Below, piece by piece: positions 48,346 through 57,399 of a stretch of DNA of 64,000 nt. The position numbers and the translations under genes were made by a program. Positions within the stretch are counted from its first letter, which is position 1; each line of letters starts with the position of its first letter. Origin of the DNA: Azoarcus sp. CIB (GTDB taxonomy: Bacteria; Pseudomonadota; Gammaproteobacteria; Burkholderiales; Rhodocyclaceae); contig NZ_CP011072.1 in assembly GCF_001190925.1 (NCBI RefSeq), positions 4,650,001 through 4,714,000 on the forward strand. Reading direction: 5' to 3'. The notes below the pieces were generated by a model. It had not been told where the DNA came from and did not search any database. It worked only from the letters and a program-made list of their open reading frames with translations.

Positions 48346-48567
48346 GATTTGACCTCCCTTGGTCAGCGCCCGCCGGCACTGCCGCCGGCAATCCTGATCA
48401 CACTGTAATCCCCGATGTGCATGCAGTCTTTGCGATATTGCACGGAGCGCGGCGTGCCAGACGGACTTTGCACCGCATCCCATCCCCCTGGCGCCTCGCG
48501 ACCATCGTCCAAGTGCGGCACACTCCTGAAATGCGATGCCGCGCGAGTGGCGCACGGGAGTCCGGCA

Positions 48568-50241
48568 ATGGAAAGCAGATGGTGGCAGCAGGCGGTGGTC
48601 TACCAGATCTATCCGCGCAGCTTCATGGACACGGACGGCGACGGCATCGGCGACATCCCGGGCATCCTGTCGCGGCTCGACTACCTGCAGTGGCTCGGCG
48701 TGGACGTGCTGTGGCTGTGCCCGATCTACCGCTCGCCCAACGACGACAACGGCTACGACATCTCGGACTACTGCGCGATCATGAACGAGTTCGGCAGCAT
48801 GGCCGACTTCGATCGCCTGCTCGCCGCAGCGCACCGCCGCGGCATGCGCGTGATCCTCGACCTCGTCATCAACCACACCAGCGACGAGCACCCGTGGTTC
48901 GCCGAGTCGCGCAGGTCGCGCGACAACCCGAGGCGCGACTGGTACATCTGGCGCGACGGCCGCAACGGCGGCCCGCCCAACAACTGGGAGAGCATCTTCC
49001 GCGGGTCGGCCTGGGAACACGACGCGGCGACGGACCAGTGGTACCTGCATCTCTTCACGCGCCGCCAGCCCGACCTGAATTGGGAGAACCCGGCCGTGCG
49101 CGCGGCGATCCACGCGATGATGCGCTGGTGGCTGGACAAGGGCGTCGACGGCTTCCGCATCGACGCGATCACGCATATCAGGAAGGCGCCGGGGCTGCCC
49201 GACATGCCCAATCCGCAGGGCCTCGCGCAGGTCGCCGCCTACCCGTGCCACATGAACGTCGCCGGCATCCTCGACGACATCGACGAGCTCGCCCGCGAGA
49301 CGCTCGCCGGCCGAGACGCGATGACCGTCGGCGAGGCCAACGGCATCGGCCCCCACGCCGCGGAGGAATGGGTCGGGACGACGCGCGATCGCCTGTCGAT
49401 GATCCTGCAGTTCGAGCACTGGCACTTGTGGTCGAACGCCCCGCAGGCAGCGCTCGACGTTGTGGCGCTCAGGCGCATCCTCGGCCGCTGGCAGCGCTCG
49501 CTGCACGGGCACGGCTGGAACGCGCTGTATCTCGAAAACCACGACCTGCCGCGCGTCGTCTCGCGCTGGGGCGACCCGCAGCGCCACCCGCGCGAGAGCG
49601 CCACCGCGCTCGCGACGATGTACTTCCTGATGGAGGGCACGCCCTTCATCTACCAGGGACAGGAACTCGGCCTCGCCAACGCCGAGTTCGCGAGCCTCGC
49701 CGAGTTCCGCGACAGCTTCGCCCACAACCGTATCGCCGAGATGCGCGCGTCGGGGATGGGCGAGGACGCGATCCTCGACGAGATGCGCCGCACCGGCCGC
49801 GACACCTCGCGCACGCCCATGCCCTGGGACGACGGCCCGCAGGGCGGTTTCACGACCGGCACGCCGTGGCTCGCCGCGCACCAGGATTACCGGCAACTCA
49901 ACGTCGCGCGCCAGCAGGCCGAACCGGACTCGGTGCTCAAGCACTACCGCGCGCTGATCGCGCTGCGCCGGCGCGAGCCGGTGCTGATCCACGGCCGCTA
50001 CTGCGCACTCGCCGGACGGAGCACGCGCATCTACGCCTACACCCGCGGCGAGGGCAGCGAGCGCATCGCCGTGATCTGCAACCTGAGCGCCCGTCCCGCG
50101 ACCTTCCGCCACGCCGGCTTCGCGCTCGACTCGGGCGACCTGCTGCTCACGAACCGCCCGGTCGCACCGCACGGCCCGCGCCACACGCTGAACCTCGCGC
50201 CGTGGGAGGCGCGCGTCTACCGCGCCGCGACCGCGTCCTGA
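48568..50241 (+). CDS. GH13 alpha-glucosidase (oligo-1,6-glucosidase type)
   Basis: A 557-residue alpha-amylase-family enzyme acting on alpha-1,4 or alpha-1,6 glucosides. Catalytic triad: nucleophile D199 (GFRIDAI), acid E256 (VGEANG) and D326 (ENHDLPR). The start MESRWWQQAVVYQIYPRSFMD and 'QPDLNWENPAVR' are typical of the GH13 subfamily 31/oligo-1,6-glucosidase group. ATG 48568 has CGGGAG upstream. No signal peptide, so it acts on imported or stored sugars. It is divergent from the GH5 gene; the 25 last bases overlap rmuC. Confidence 0.92.
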   Translation: MESRWWQQAVVYQIYPRSFMDTDGDGIGDIPGILSRLDYLQWLGVDVLWLCPIYRSPNDDNGYDISDYCAIMNEFGSMADFDRLLAAAHRRGMRVILDLVINHTSDEHPWFAESRRSRDNPRRDWYIWRDGRNGGPPNNWESIFRGSAWEHDAATDQWYLHLFTRRQPDLNWENPAVRAAIHAMMRWWLDKGVDGFRIDAITHIRKAPGLPDMPNPQGLAQVAAYPCHMNVAGILDDIDELARETLAGRDAMTVGEANGIGPHAAEEWVGTTRDRLSMILQFEHWHLWSNAPQAALDVVALRRILGRWQRSLHGHGWNALYLENHDLPRVVSRWGDPQRHPRESATALATMYFLMEGTPFIYQGQELGLANAEFASLAEFRDSFAHNRIAEMRASGMGEDAILDEMRRTGRDTSRTPMPWDDGPQGGFTTGTPWLAAHQDYRQLNVARQQAEPDSVLKHYRALIALRRREPVLIHGRYCALAGRSTRIYAYTRGEGSERIAVICNLSARPATFRHAGFALDSGDLLLTNRPVAPHGPRHTLNLAPWEARVYRAATAS

Positions 50242-51611
50242 GCCGCGGCGGCCAGCGCGGCGACCTCGTCGCCATCCATCGCCGCCTCCACCATCCCCAC
50301 CGGCAACGCCTTTGCCGGCTTCACTCCCAGCTGCTTCAGCATCTCCGCCTGCCGGATCACGTTGCCGCGCCCGCTCGCGAGCTTGTTGTGCGCGGCGTGA
50401 TAGGCCTTCTGCGCCTGCTCGATGCGGTTGCCGACCGTTTCCAGATCCTCGACGAAGCCGACCAGCTTGTCGTAGAGCTCCGCGCCGCGCTTCGCGATGT
50501 CCTGTGCGTTGCGGCTCTGCGCTTCCTGGCGCCACAGGTGGGCGACCGTGCGCACGACGAAGAGCAGCGTCGACGGGCTCACGAGCAGCACGTTCTTCTG
50601 CCACGCATCCATGAAGAGCTCGCGGTCGTGCGTCACCGCGAGCATGAAGGCGGGCTCGACCGGCACGAACATCAGCACGAAGTCGAGCGACTTCAAGCCG
50701 TACAGGTCCTGGTAGTTGCGCTCCGACAGGCCCTTGATGTGGCCGCGCACCGAATCGAGGTGGCGCTTGGTCCACGTTTGGCGCTCGCCCTCGTCCTCCG
50801 CGGTCACGTACTCCTCGTAAGCGGTCAGCGACACCTTCGCGTCGACGACGAGATGGCGGTCCTCGGGCAGATGGATCACGACGTCGGGCTGCGCGCGCGA
50901 GCCGTCGTCGCGCGTGTGGCTCTCCTGCACGTCGTACTCCTCACCCTTCCTCAGGCCCGAAGCCTCCAGCACGCGTTCGAGGATCAACTCGCCCCAGTTG
51001 CCCTGCGTCTTGCTGGATCCCTTCAATGCACGCGTGAGATTCTTCGCGTCCTGGCTGAGCGACTGGTTCAGCTCCATCAGCTGGCGCACCTGCTCGGCGA
51101 GCGCGCTGCGGTCCTTGCCTTCCTGCACATAGACCTGCTCGACCTTGCCCTGGAATTCCTGCAGCTTCAGGCGCAGCGGGTCGAGGAGCTGGCCGAGGTT
51201 GGTCCGGTTCTGCTCGGTGAAGCGTTTGGCCTTCTCCTCGAGGATGTCGTTGGCGAGGCTCTTGAACTGGTCGGCGAGGCTCTCGCGCGCCGCGATCAGC
51301 ATCGCGAGCTTGTCGTCAGCCGCGCGGCGTTCGGCGTCGAGACGGGCATCGAGTTCGGCAAGCCGGCTGCGCGCCGCGCTCAGCTGTGCGGCCGTCGCCG
51401 CCAGCTGCTGTTCCAGCCCCGCGACGCGGGAGGCCCGCTCGGTCGCCGCCGCCAGCTCGACGCGCACCTCCGCGCGCCCCTGCTCGAGCGCCACCGCTGC
51501 CGCCTCGGCCGCCCGCCCGCGCAGCAGCAGCCACACCAGCAGGGCGCCCGCAAGCACGCCGCCCAGCACCGCGACCAGCCAAACCACCACCCCCGCCGAA
51601 CCGCTCACCAT
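50217..51611 (-). CDS. rmuC: DNA recombination protein RmuC
   Basis: A 464-residue protein of the RmuC family, which limits recombination at inverted repeats in E. coli. It has an N-terminal transmembrane helix (about residues 7-30), a long coiled coil (about 35-190) and the C-terminal nuclease-like domain with GNWGELILERVLEASGL, 'DVVIHLPEDRHLVVDAKVS' (in part) and 'FVPVEPAFMLA'. ATG 51611 gives a clean anchor; the longer upstream frame overlaps the start of the divergent ABC exporter and is less likely. Confidence 0.92.
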   Translation of the reverse strand: MVSGSAGVVVWLVAVLGGVLAGALLVWLLLRGRAAEAAAVALEQGRAEVRVELAAATERASRVAGLEQQLAATAAQLSAARSRLAELDARLDAERRAADDKLAMLIAARESLADQFKSLANDILEEKAKRFTEQNRTNLGQLLDPLRLKLQEFQGKVEQVYVQEGKDRSALAEQVRQLMELNQSLSQDAKNLTRALKGSSKTQGNWGELILERVLEASGLRKGEEYDVQESHTRDDGSRAQPDVVIHLPEDRHLVVDAKVSLTAYEEYVTAEDEGERQTWTKRHLDSVRGHIKGLSERNYQDLYGLKSLDFVLMFVPVEPAFMLAVTHDRELFMDAWQKNVLLVSPSTLLFVVRTVAHLWRQEAQSRNAQDIAKRGAELYDKLVGFVEDLETVGNRIEQAQKAYHAAHNKLASGRGNVIRQAEMLKQLGVKPAKALPVGMVEAAMDGDEVAALAAAAQDAVAAR

Positions 51612-51697
51612 CGTTCCGCCATCCCGATTCGTCTGCCGCGCCCCGGACGGGGCGGGCGAAAGGCGAAATGGTAGCGCCCGCACGTTAGAATTGCCCG

Positions 51698-53521
51698 ATG
51701 AGACGCGCACCCGCCACCGCCCTGCCCGGCCCCGAGCCGACCGACCGCCACGACTGGCAGACGATCAAGAGCCTGTTCCCCTACATCTGGGCCTACAAGG
51801 TCCGCGTCCTGTTCGCGCTGTCCTGCCTCGTTGCCGCCAAGGGCGCGAACGTCACGGTGCCCCTGATCTTCAAGCAGCTCATCGACCGGCTCGCACTCAC
51901 CACCGAGCAGGCCTTCATCGTCGTCCCCGCGGCGCTGCTGCTCGCCTACGGCGTGCTGCGCTTCTCCACCTCGCTGTTCACCGAGCTGCGCGAGATCGTG
52001 TTCGCGCGCGTCACGCAGCAGGCCGTGCGCGAGATCGCGCTGCGCGTGTTCCGCCACCTGCACGCGTTGTCGCTGCGCTTCCACCTCGAACGCCAGACCG
52101 GGGGGCTGACGCGCGACATCGAACGCGGCACGCGCTCCATCGGCTCGCTGATCAGCTACACGCTGTACTCCATCCTGCCGACGCTGATCGAGATCGGGCT
52201 GGTCGTCGGCATCCTGCTCGTGCAGTACGACGCCGTGTTCGCGCTGATCACGCTCGGCACGCTCGCGCTCTACATCTTCTTCACGGTCCACGTCACCAAC
52301 TGGCGCACCGCGCTGCGCCGCACCGCCAACGAGCTCGACTCGGCCGCGAACGCGCGCGCGATCGACAGCCTGATCAACTTCGAGACGGTCAAGTACTTCA
52401 ACAACGAGGACTTCGAGGCGCGCCGCTACGACGAGCAGATGCAGAAGTGGACCAACGCCCAGGTCACCAACCAGATGTCGCTGTCGGCGCTCAACATCGG
52501 CCAGGCCGCGATCATCGCCGTCGGCGTCACGGCGATGATGTGGCAGGCCGCCAGCCGCGTCGCAAGCGGTGCGATGACGATCGGCGACATCGTGCTGGTC
52601 AACGCCTTCCTGATCCAGCTCTACATCCCGCTCAACTTCCTCGGCGTGCTGTACCGCGAGCTGCGCCAGTCGCTCACCGACATCGAGCGCATGTTCGGCC
52701 TGATGCACCAGCACCGCGAGGTCGCCGACGCGCCCGACGCGCTCGCGTTGCTGCCCGGCCCCGCGAGCGTGTACTTCGAGCACGTCGGCTTCGCCTACGA
52801 TCCCAAGCGCACAATCCTGCACGACGTCGACTTCGCGATTCCGGCCGGGCGCACCGTCGCCGTCGTCGGCCATTCGGGCTCGGGCAAGTCGACGCTCGCC
52901 CGCCTGCTGTACCGCTTCTACGACGTCCAGCAGGGCGCGATCCGCGTGAACGGCCACGACCTGCGCGCGCTCACGCAGACGAGCCTGCGCCAGGCGATCG
53001 GCATCGTCCCGCAGGACACGGTGCTGTTCAACGACACGCTGTTCTACAACATCCAGTACGGCCGCCCCGACGCGAGCCGCGCCGAAGTCGAGGCCGCCGC
53101 GCGCGCCGCGCAGCTCATCGACTTCATCGCGCGCCTGCCCGACGGCTGGGAGACGCGCGTCGGCGAGCGCGGGCTAAAGCTCTCCGGCGGCGAGAAGCAG
53201 CGCGTCGCCATCGCCCGCGCGCTGCTGAAGAACCCGGCCATCCTGATCTTCGACGAGGCCACCTCGGCGCTCGATTCCAAGACCGAGAAGGCGATCCAGG
53301 CCCAGCTCGACCTCGCCGCCGAAGGGCGCACCGCGCTCGTGATCGCGCATCGGCTCTCCACCATCATGAACGCCGACGAGATCATCGTGCTCGACCAAGG
53401 CCGCATCGTCGAGCGCGGCACGCATGCCGAACTGCTCGCGCGCGGCGCCGACTATGCCCGCATGTGGGCCCTGCAGCAGCAGGAACGCGAGGAGGCGCAA
53501 CTGGCGGACTCCAGTCCGTAA
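51698..53521 (+). CDS. Atm1/ABCB7-type ABC exporter
   Basis: A 607-residue half transporter of the heavy-metal or glutathione-conjugate Atm1 group. The transmembrane domain (about 30-330) carries the Atm1-like 'TGGLTRDIERGTRSI' and 'ETVKYFNNEDFE' segments. The NBD is intact: Walker A GHSGSGKST from G391, signature LSGGEKQR, Walker B ILIFDEATSALD, and switch His in VIAHRLST. It acts as a homodimer exporting glutathione-bound metal or sulfur species. It is divergent from rmuC. Confidence 0.92.
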   Translation: MRRAPATALPGPEPTDRHDWQTIKSLFPYIWAYKVRVLFALSCLVAAKGANVTVPLIFKQLIDRLALTTEQAFIVVPAALLLAYGVLRFSTSLFTELREIVFARVTQQAVREIALRVFRHLHALSLRFHLERQTGGLTRDIERGTRSIGSLISYTLYSILPTLIEIGLVVGILLVQYDAVFALITLGTLALYIFFTVHVTNWRTALRRTANELDSAANARAIDSLINFETVKYFNNEDFEARRYDEQMQKWTNAQVTNQMSLSALNIGQAAIIAVGVTAMMWQAASRVASGAMTIGDIVLVNAFLIQLYIPLNFLGVLYRELRQSLTDIERMFGLMHQHREVADAPDALALLPGPASVYFEHVGFAYDPKRTILHDVDFAIPAGRTVAVVGHSGSGKSTLARLLYRFYDVQQGAIRVNGHDLRALTQTSLRQAIGIVPQDTVLFNDTLFYNIQYGRPDASRAEVEAAARAAQLIDFIARLPDGWETRVGERGLKLSGGEKQRVAIARALLKNPAILIFDEATSALDSKTEKAIQAQLDLAAEGRTALVIAHRLSTIMNADEIIVLDQGRIVERGTHAELLARGADYARMWALQQQEREEAQLADSSP

Positions 53522-53620
53522 GCCCGGCGCTGCGCGCACCCCGCAGGCAGTGTTGTCCGCAGGTTCTGGGGGCGCACCGATCCGATACACTTACGGCATA
53601 CGACAAGACAAGATCCGTTA

Positions 53621-55360
53621 ATGGACGCGCACGACGCACCCGCCTTCCTTCACGAAGTCATCCTCTTCCTCGCGCTCGCCGGCGTGCTGATCCCGCTGCT
53701 GCAGCGGCGCAGCATCAATCCGGTGCTCGGTTTCCTCACGGTCGGGATGATCGTCGGCCCCTTCGGCCTCGGCCAGCACACGGATGCCTCGCCGTGGCTG
53801 CGCTACCTGACCTTCTCGCGCCAGGAAGACGTCGCTGTGTTCGCCGAATTCGGCGTGATCTTCCTGATGTTCATGATCGGGCTGGAGATGTCCATCGACC
53901 GCCTGTGGGCGATGCGCCGCCTCGTGTTCGGCCTGGGGCACCTGCAGGTCGGCCTGTCGGCACTCACGATCGGCGGCATCGCCTACGCGTTCGGCAACAG
54001 CATCGAATCGTCCGTCGTGCTCGGCGTGGTGCTGTCCTTCTCCTCGACCGCCGTCGTCATGCAGCTGCTCACGCAGCGCCGCGAGCTCGGCACCCCGCTC
54101 GGCCAGGCGACCTTCTCGGTGCTGCTGTTCCAGGATCTCGCGGTCGTGCCGTTGCTGGTCCTGGTCACGGTGCTGGGCCAGAAATCGGGGGACAGCGTCG
54201 CGGCGCTGATGGCCATCGCCGCCCTCAAGGGCGTCATCACCGTCGGCCTGATCTACTTCATCGGCAGCCGCGTCGTGCGCCCGCTCTTCCACCAGATCGC
54301 CGCGAGCCGCCAGTCCGAGTCCTTCATGGCGGTGACGCTGCTGACGACCCTCGGCGTCGCCGTGCTCACGCGCGCGGCCGGCCTGTCGATGGAGATGGGA
54401 GCGCTCCTCGCCGGCCTGCTGATCGCCGAGACGGAGTTCCGCCACGAGGTCGAGGTCACGATCGAGCCCTTCAAGGGCCTGCTGATGGGCGTGTTCTTCA
54501 TGTCCGTCGGCATGGGCATCGACATCAGCGCAATCCTCGCCCAGCCGCTGCTGCTGCCGCTGTCGGTGATCGGCGTGCTCGCGATCAAGGCGCTGATCCT
54601 GATCGTGCTGTTCCGCCTCTTCGGCCTGTCCTGGGGCCGCGCGACCGAGGGCGGCATCATGCTCGGCCAGGGCGGCGAGTTCGCCTTCATCGTCATCGGC
54701 ATGGCGCTCGGCCTCGAGCTGCTCGATCCGCAGGTCGGCCACTTCATGCTGCTGGTCGTCGGCCTGTCGATGCTCATCACGCCCTCGCTCACCCTGCTCG
54801 GGCGCAAGCTCGGCAACAGCATCGACGCGCGCGTCGGCAAACCCGTCTTCGAGGAAGAGCGGCAGCTCGAACAGCTCAGCGGCCACGTGATCATCGCCGG
54901 CTACGGGCGCGTCGGCCGGCTCATCGGCGAATTGCTGTCCGAACAGGGCATCCCCTACCTCGCGCTGGAATCCGATGCGAAGCTCGTCAAGCAGATGCGG
55001 GCGGAGAACGCCCCGGTGTATTTCGGCGACGCCAGCCGCCCGGAGCTGCTGCGCCGCCTGCACCTCGAACGCGCAGTCGCGGTCGTGCTGACGATGGACC
55101 GCACCGCCGCCGCGCTGCATGCCGTCAAGGGCATCCGCGCCACCTCGCCCAACATCCGCATCGCCGCCCGCGCGCGCGACGAGGCCCACGCGCAGGCCCT
55201 GCGCGACGCCGGCGCGACGGTCGTGATTCCCGAGACGCTGGAATCGGGCCTGCAACTCGCCGGCTCGGTGTTCGAGACGCTGGGCGTCCCCGGCGACGTC
55301 GCAACCCGCCTGCTCGATCAGGAACGCGCGCGCCGCATCGCCGTGTTCCGCACCAGCTGA
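53621..55360 (+). CDS. Kef-type monovalent cation:proton antiporter with TrkA-N domain
   Basis: A 579-residue CPA2 transporter: about 12 transmembrane segments over residues 10-400 and a cytosolic TrkA-N (RCK) domain after 415 with the Rossmann motif IIAGYGRVGRLIGELL. Conserved sites: MFMIGLEM, 'SFSSTAVVMQLL' and GQGGEFAFIVI. KefB/KefC-like potassium efflux linked to glutathione adducts is likely, though other CPA2 antiporters share the plan. No KefF/KefG ancillary gene is adjacent. It lies 99 bp past the ABC exporter, an intriguing glutathione-related neighbour. Confidence 0.9.
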   Translation: MDAHDAPAFLHEVILFLALAGVLIPLLQRRSINPVLGFLTVGMIVGPFGLGQHTDASPWLRYLTFSRQEDVAVFAEFGVIFLMFMIGLEMSIDRLWAMRRLVFGLGHLQVGLSALTIGGIAYAFGNSIESSVVLGVVLSFSSTAVVMQLLTQRRELGTPLGQATFSVLLFQDLAVVPLLVLVTVLGQKSGDSVAALMAIAALKGVITVGLIYFIGSRVVRPLFHQIAASRQSESFMAVTLLTTLGVAVLTRAAGLSMEMGALLAGLLIAETEFRHEVEVTIEPFKGLLMGVFFMSVGMGIDISAILAQPLLLPLSVIGVLAIKALILIVLFRLFGLSWGRATEGGIMLGQGGEFAFIVIGMALGLELLDPQVGHFMLLVVGLSMLITPSLTLLGRKLGNSIDARVGKPVFEEERQLEQLSGHVIIAGYGRVGRLIGELLSEQGIPYLALESDAKLVKQMRAENAPVYFGDASRPELLRRLHLERAVAVVLTMDRTAAALHAVKGIRATSPNIRIAARARDEAHAQALRDAGATVVIPETLESGLQLAGSVFETLGVPGDVATRLLDQERARRIAVFRTS

Positions 55361-55383
55361 TCGCCCGGCCGGAGGAAGCCGCC

Positions 55384-56364
55384 ATGCCCACCCTCGCCCT
55401 CATCGCCACCGGCGGCACCATCGCCGGCGCCGCCGCATCCGCGACCGACACCACCGGCTACACCGCCGGCGCGCTCGGCGCGGACGCGCTGCTTGCCGCC
55501 GTGCCGCAACTCGCAGGGATTGCAGGGATCCGCGCGGAGCAGCTGTTCAGCCTCGACAGCAAAAACATGGCGCCCGCGCACTGGCTGGTCCTCGGCCGGC
55601 GCGTGCAGACCCTGCTCGACGACGACGCCATCGACGGCGTCGTCATCACGCACGGCACCGACACACTGGAAGAGACCGCTGCCTTCCTGGCCCTGACGCA
55701 CGCCAGCGCCAAACCCGTGGTCCTCACCGCCGCGATGCGCCCCGCGACCGCGCTGTCGGCGGACGGCCCGATGAACCTCTACAGCGCCGCCTGCGTCGCC
55801 GCCCACGCGGACAGCGCCGGCCGGGGTGTGCTCGTCAGTTTCGGCGACGCGATCTATCCCGCCCTCGGCGTGCGCAAACGCGAAACCCACCGCCTGGATG
55901 CCTTCGGCGGCGCCAGCGCCGGTGCGATCGGCCGCACCGACCCGCTGCGCTACTTCGCGCCTCCTGCGGCCGCGCCCCGACCGCTCATCGCACTCGCGCC
56001 GGATCTCGCCGAACTGCCCCGAGTCGACGTCCTCTACATCGGCGCCGGCACGCCGCCCGGACTCCCCGACCTGTTGATCGCGGACGGCGCACGCGGCCTC
56101 GTGCTCGCGCTGCCCGGTAACGGCAGCCTGCCCTCGGCATGGGAGCCCCCCGTCGCCGCTGCCGTCGCACGCGGCATCCCGGTGATCCGCGCCTCCCGCG
56201 TAGGCATGGGGCCGATCGGCCGCAAGGCCATGGATGATCGCCTCGGCACGCATCCCGCCGGCGAACTGCCCGCGTCGCAGGCCCGCGTCGCGCTGATGCT
56301 GGCGCTCGCGGGCGGCGACGCGACAGCGCTCGACCGCCTGCTGGCGGACGACTACATTCCGTAG
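55384..56364 (+). CDS. asparaginase
   Basis: Hydrolyses asparagine to aspartate and ammonia. The 326-residue product has both catalytic Thr sites, TGGTIAG (T12) and HGTDTLEET, with Lys in 'SAKPVVLTAAMRP'. No signal peptide is seen, so it is presumably cytosolic. ATG 55384 follows GGAGGAAG with good spacing and lies 23 bp past the antiporter stop. The open frame extends upstream for kilobases, but that is a shadow. The last 13 bases overlap the end of the cysB-like gene. Confidence 0.92.
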   Translation: MPTLALIATGGTIAGAAASATDTTGYTAGALGADALLAAVPQLAGIAGIRAEQLFSLDSKNMAPAHWLVLGRRVQTLLDDDAIDGVVITHGTDTLEETAAFLALTHASAKPVVLTAAMRPATALSADGPMNLYSAACVAAHADSAGRGVLVSFGDAIYPALGVRKRETHRLDAFGGASAGAIGRTDPLRYFAPPAAAPRPLIALAPDLAELPRVDVLYIGAGTPPGLPDLLIADGARGLVLALPGNGSLPSAWEPPVAAAVARGIPVIRASRVGMGPIGRKAMDDRLGTHPAGELPASQARVALMLALAGGDATALDRLLADDYIP

Positions 56365-57299
56365 TCCTCGCCCCCGCCCGCCAGCGCCACATCCACCATG
56401 CGTCGCGTCAGGTGCGGCGCGAAGAGCTCGATGAACGCATACACATAGCCGCGCAGGTAGGCATTGCGCCGCAGCCCCACGCGCGTCGTGCTCGACTCGA
56501 AGAGATGCGACGCGTCCGCCATCCCCAGCGCCTTGTCGGCCGAAGCGTCATAGGCCATGCGCGCGACGATGCCGATGCCGAGGTCCATCGCGACGTAGGT
56601 CTTGATCACGTCGGAGTCCAGCGCCGTCAGCACCACGTTCGGCCGCAAGCCGCGCCCGAGGAAGGCCTTGTTGATCAGGCTGCGTCCGGTGAAGGCGTCG
56701 TCGTAGGTGATCACCGGGTAGCGCGAGATCGCCTCCAGCGTCAGCGGATGCTCCTTCAGGATCGGGTGGCGCGGCGTCGCGACGATGCAGCGGTTCCACT
56801 GGTAACACGGCAGCATCACCAGTTCGTCGTATTCGGCGATCGCCTCGGTCGCGATCGCGATATCCGCCTCGCCCGACATCACCATGTCGCACACCTGGCG
56901 CGGGCTGCCCTGATGCAGCGACAGCTTCACCTGAGGAAAACGCTGCATGAAGTCGCGGATCACCCGCGGTAGCACGTAGCGCGCCTGCGTGTGGGTGGTC
57001 GCGATGGAGAGATCCCCCGCGACCTCGTTGGTGAACTCGTCCCCGACCTGGCGCAGGTTGTCGGCGTCGCGCAGCATCCGCTCGGCGATCGCCAGCACCT
57101 GCCGCCCCGGCGCCGTCACGTCCACCAGGCGCTTGCCGTGACGCACGAAGATATCGACCCCCAGCTCCGCCTCGAACTGCCGGATCTGCTTCGACACCCC
57201 CGGCTGCGACGTGAACAGCGCCTCCGCGGCCTCGGAAACATTCAGCCCGCGACGCGCGACTTCATGGATGTAACGCAGCTGCTGGAGGTTCATCGCCAT
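56352..57299 (-). CDS. cysB: CysB-type LysR regulator of sulfur metabolism
   Basis: A 315-residue LysR protein whose N-terminus MNLQQLRYIHEVARRGLNVSEAAEALFTSQ... (in part) is almost the CysB consensus, and whose effector domain keeps TTHTQARYVLP and ALDSDVIKTYVAMDLGIGI. CysB activates cysteine regulon genes with O-acetylserine or N-acetylserine as inducer. It is divergent from a TauE/SafE exporter gene followed by the cys operon, which it presumably controls. Start at Met1 (57299) or Met3 (57293). Confidence 0.92.
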   Translation of the reverse strand: MAMNLQQLRYIHEVARRGLNVSEAAEALFTSQPGVSKQIRQFEAELGVDIFVRHGKRLVDVTAPGRQVLAIAERMLRDADNLRQVGDEFTNEVAGDLSIATTHTQARYVLPRVIRDFMQRFPQVKLSLHQGSPRQVCDMVMSGEADIAIATEAIAEYDELVMLPCYQWNRCIVATPRHPILKEHPLTLEAISRYPVITYDDAFTGRSLINKAFLGRGLRPNVVLTALDSDVIKTYVAMDLGIGIVARMAYDASADKALGMADASHLFESSTTRVGLRRNAYLRGYVYAFIELFAPHLTRRMVDVALAGGGEDYGM

Positions 57300-57312
57300 C
57301 CCTTTATAACCA

Positions 57313-57328
57313 AAACTTCTTAAAGTTT
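57313..57328. promoter_or_regulatory. operator/promoter region between cysB and tauE-cys genes
   Basis: In the 100-bp divergent gap an AT-rich stretch contains the perfect palindrome AAACTT-CTTA-AAGTTT, followed by TAACG. CysB sites in other bacteria are AT-rich and often palindromic in such divergent promoters. A TTGATC/TACGAT pair lies nearer the tauE start but its 14-base spacer is too short to call confidently. Confidence 0.5.
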
Positions 57329-57399
57329 AACGCAAACCATCTTTTTGATCCTGTACCACCCACATACGATGCACCGCACCATACAAGGGGAACGTTTTC

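Noticed and set aside
48346-50775. Upstream extension of the GH5 gene frame to 1178 codons
   Set aside because: The part before the ATG at 48345 is antisense to the GH13 gene and has no family features; a good ribosome site precedes 48345.
51145-55383. A very long plus-strand open frame running through rmuC, the ABC exporter and the antiporter into the asparaginase gene
   Set aside because: Only its last part (from 55384) has protein-family character. The rest is Arg/Ala/Pro-rich and covered by well-recognised genes in other frames, a common effect of high GC.
57345-57370. A sigma-70 promoter TTGATC ... TACGAT for the tauE-cys genes
   Set aside because: The spacer is 14 bases, too short for a normal promoter; kept only as part of the regulatory region note.
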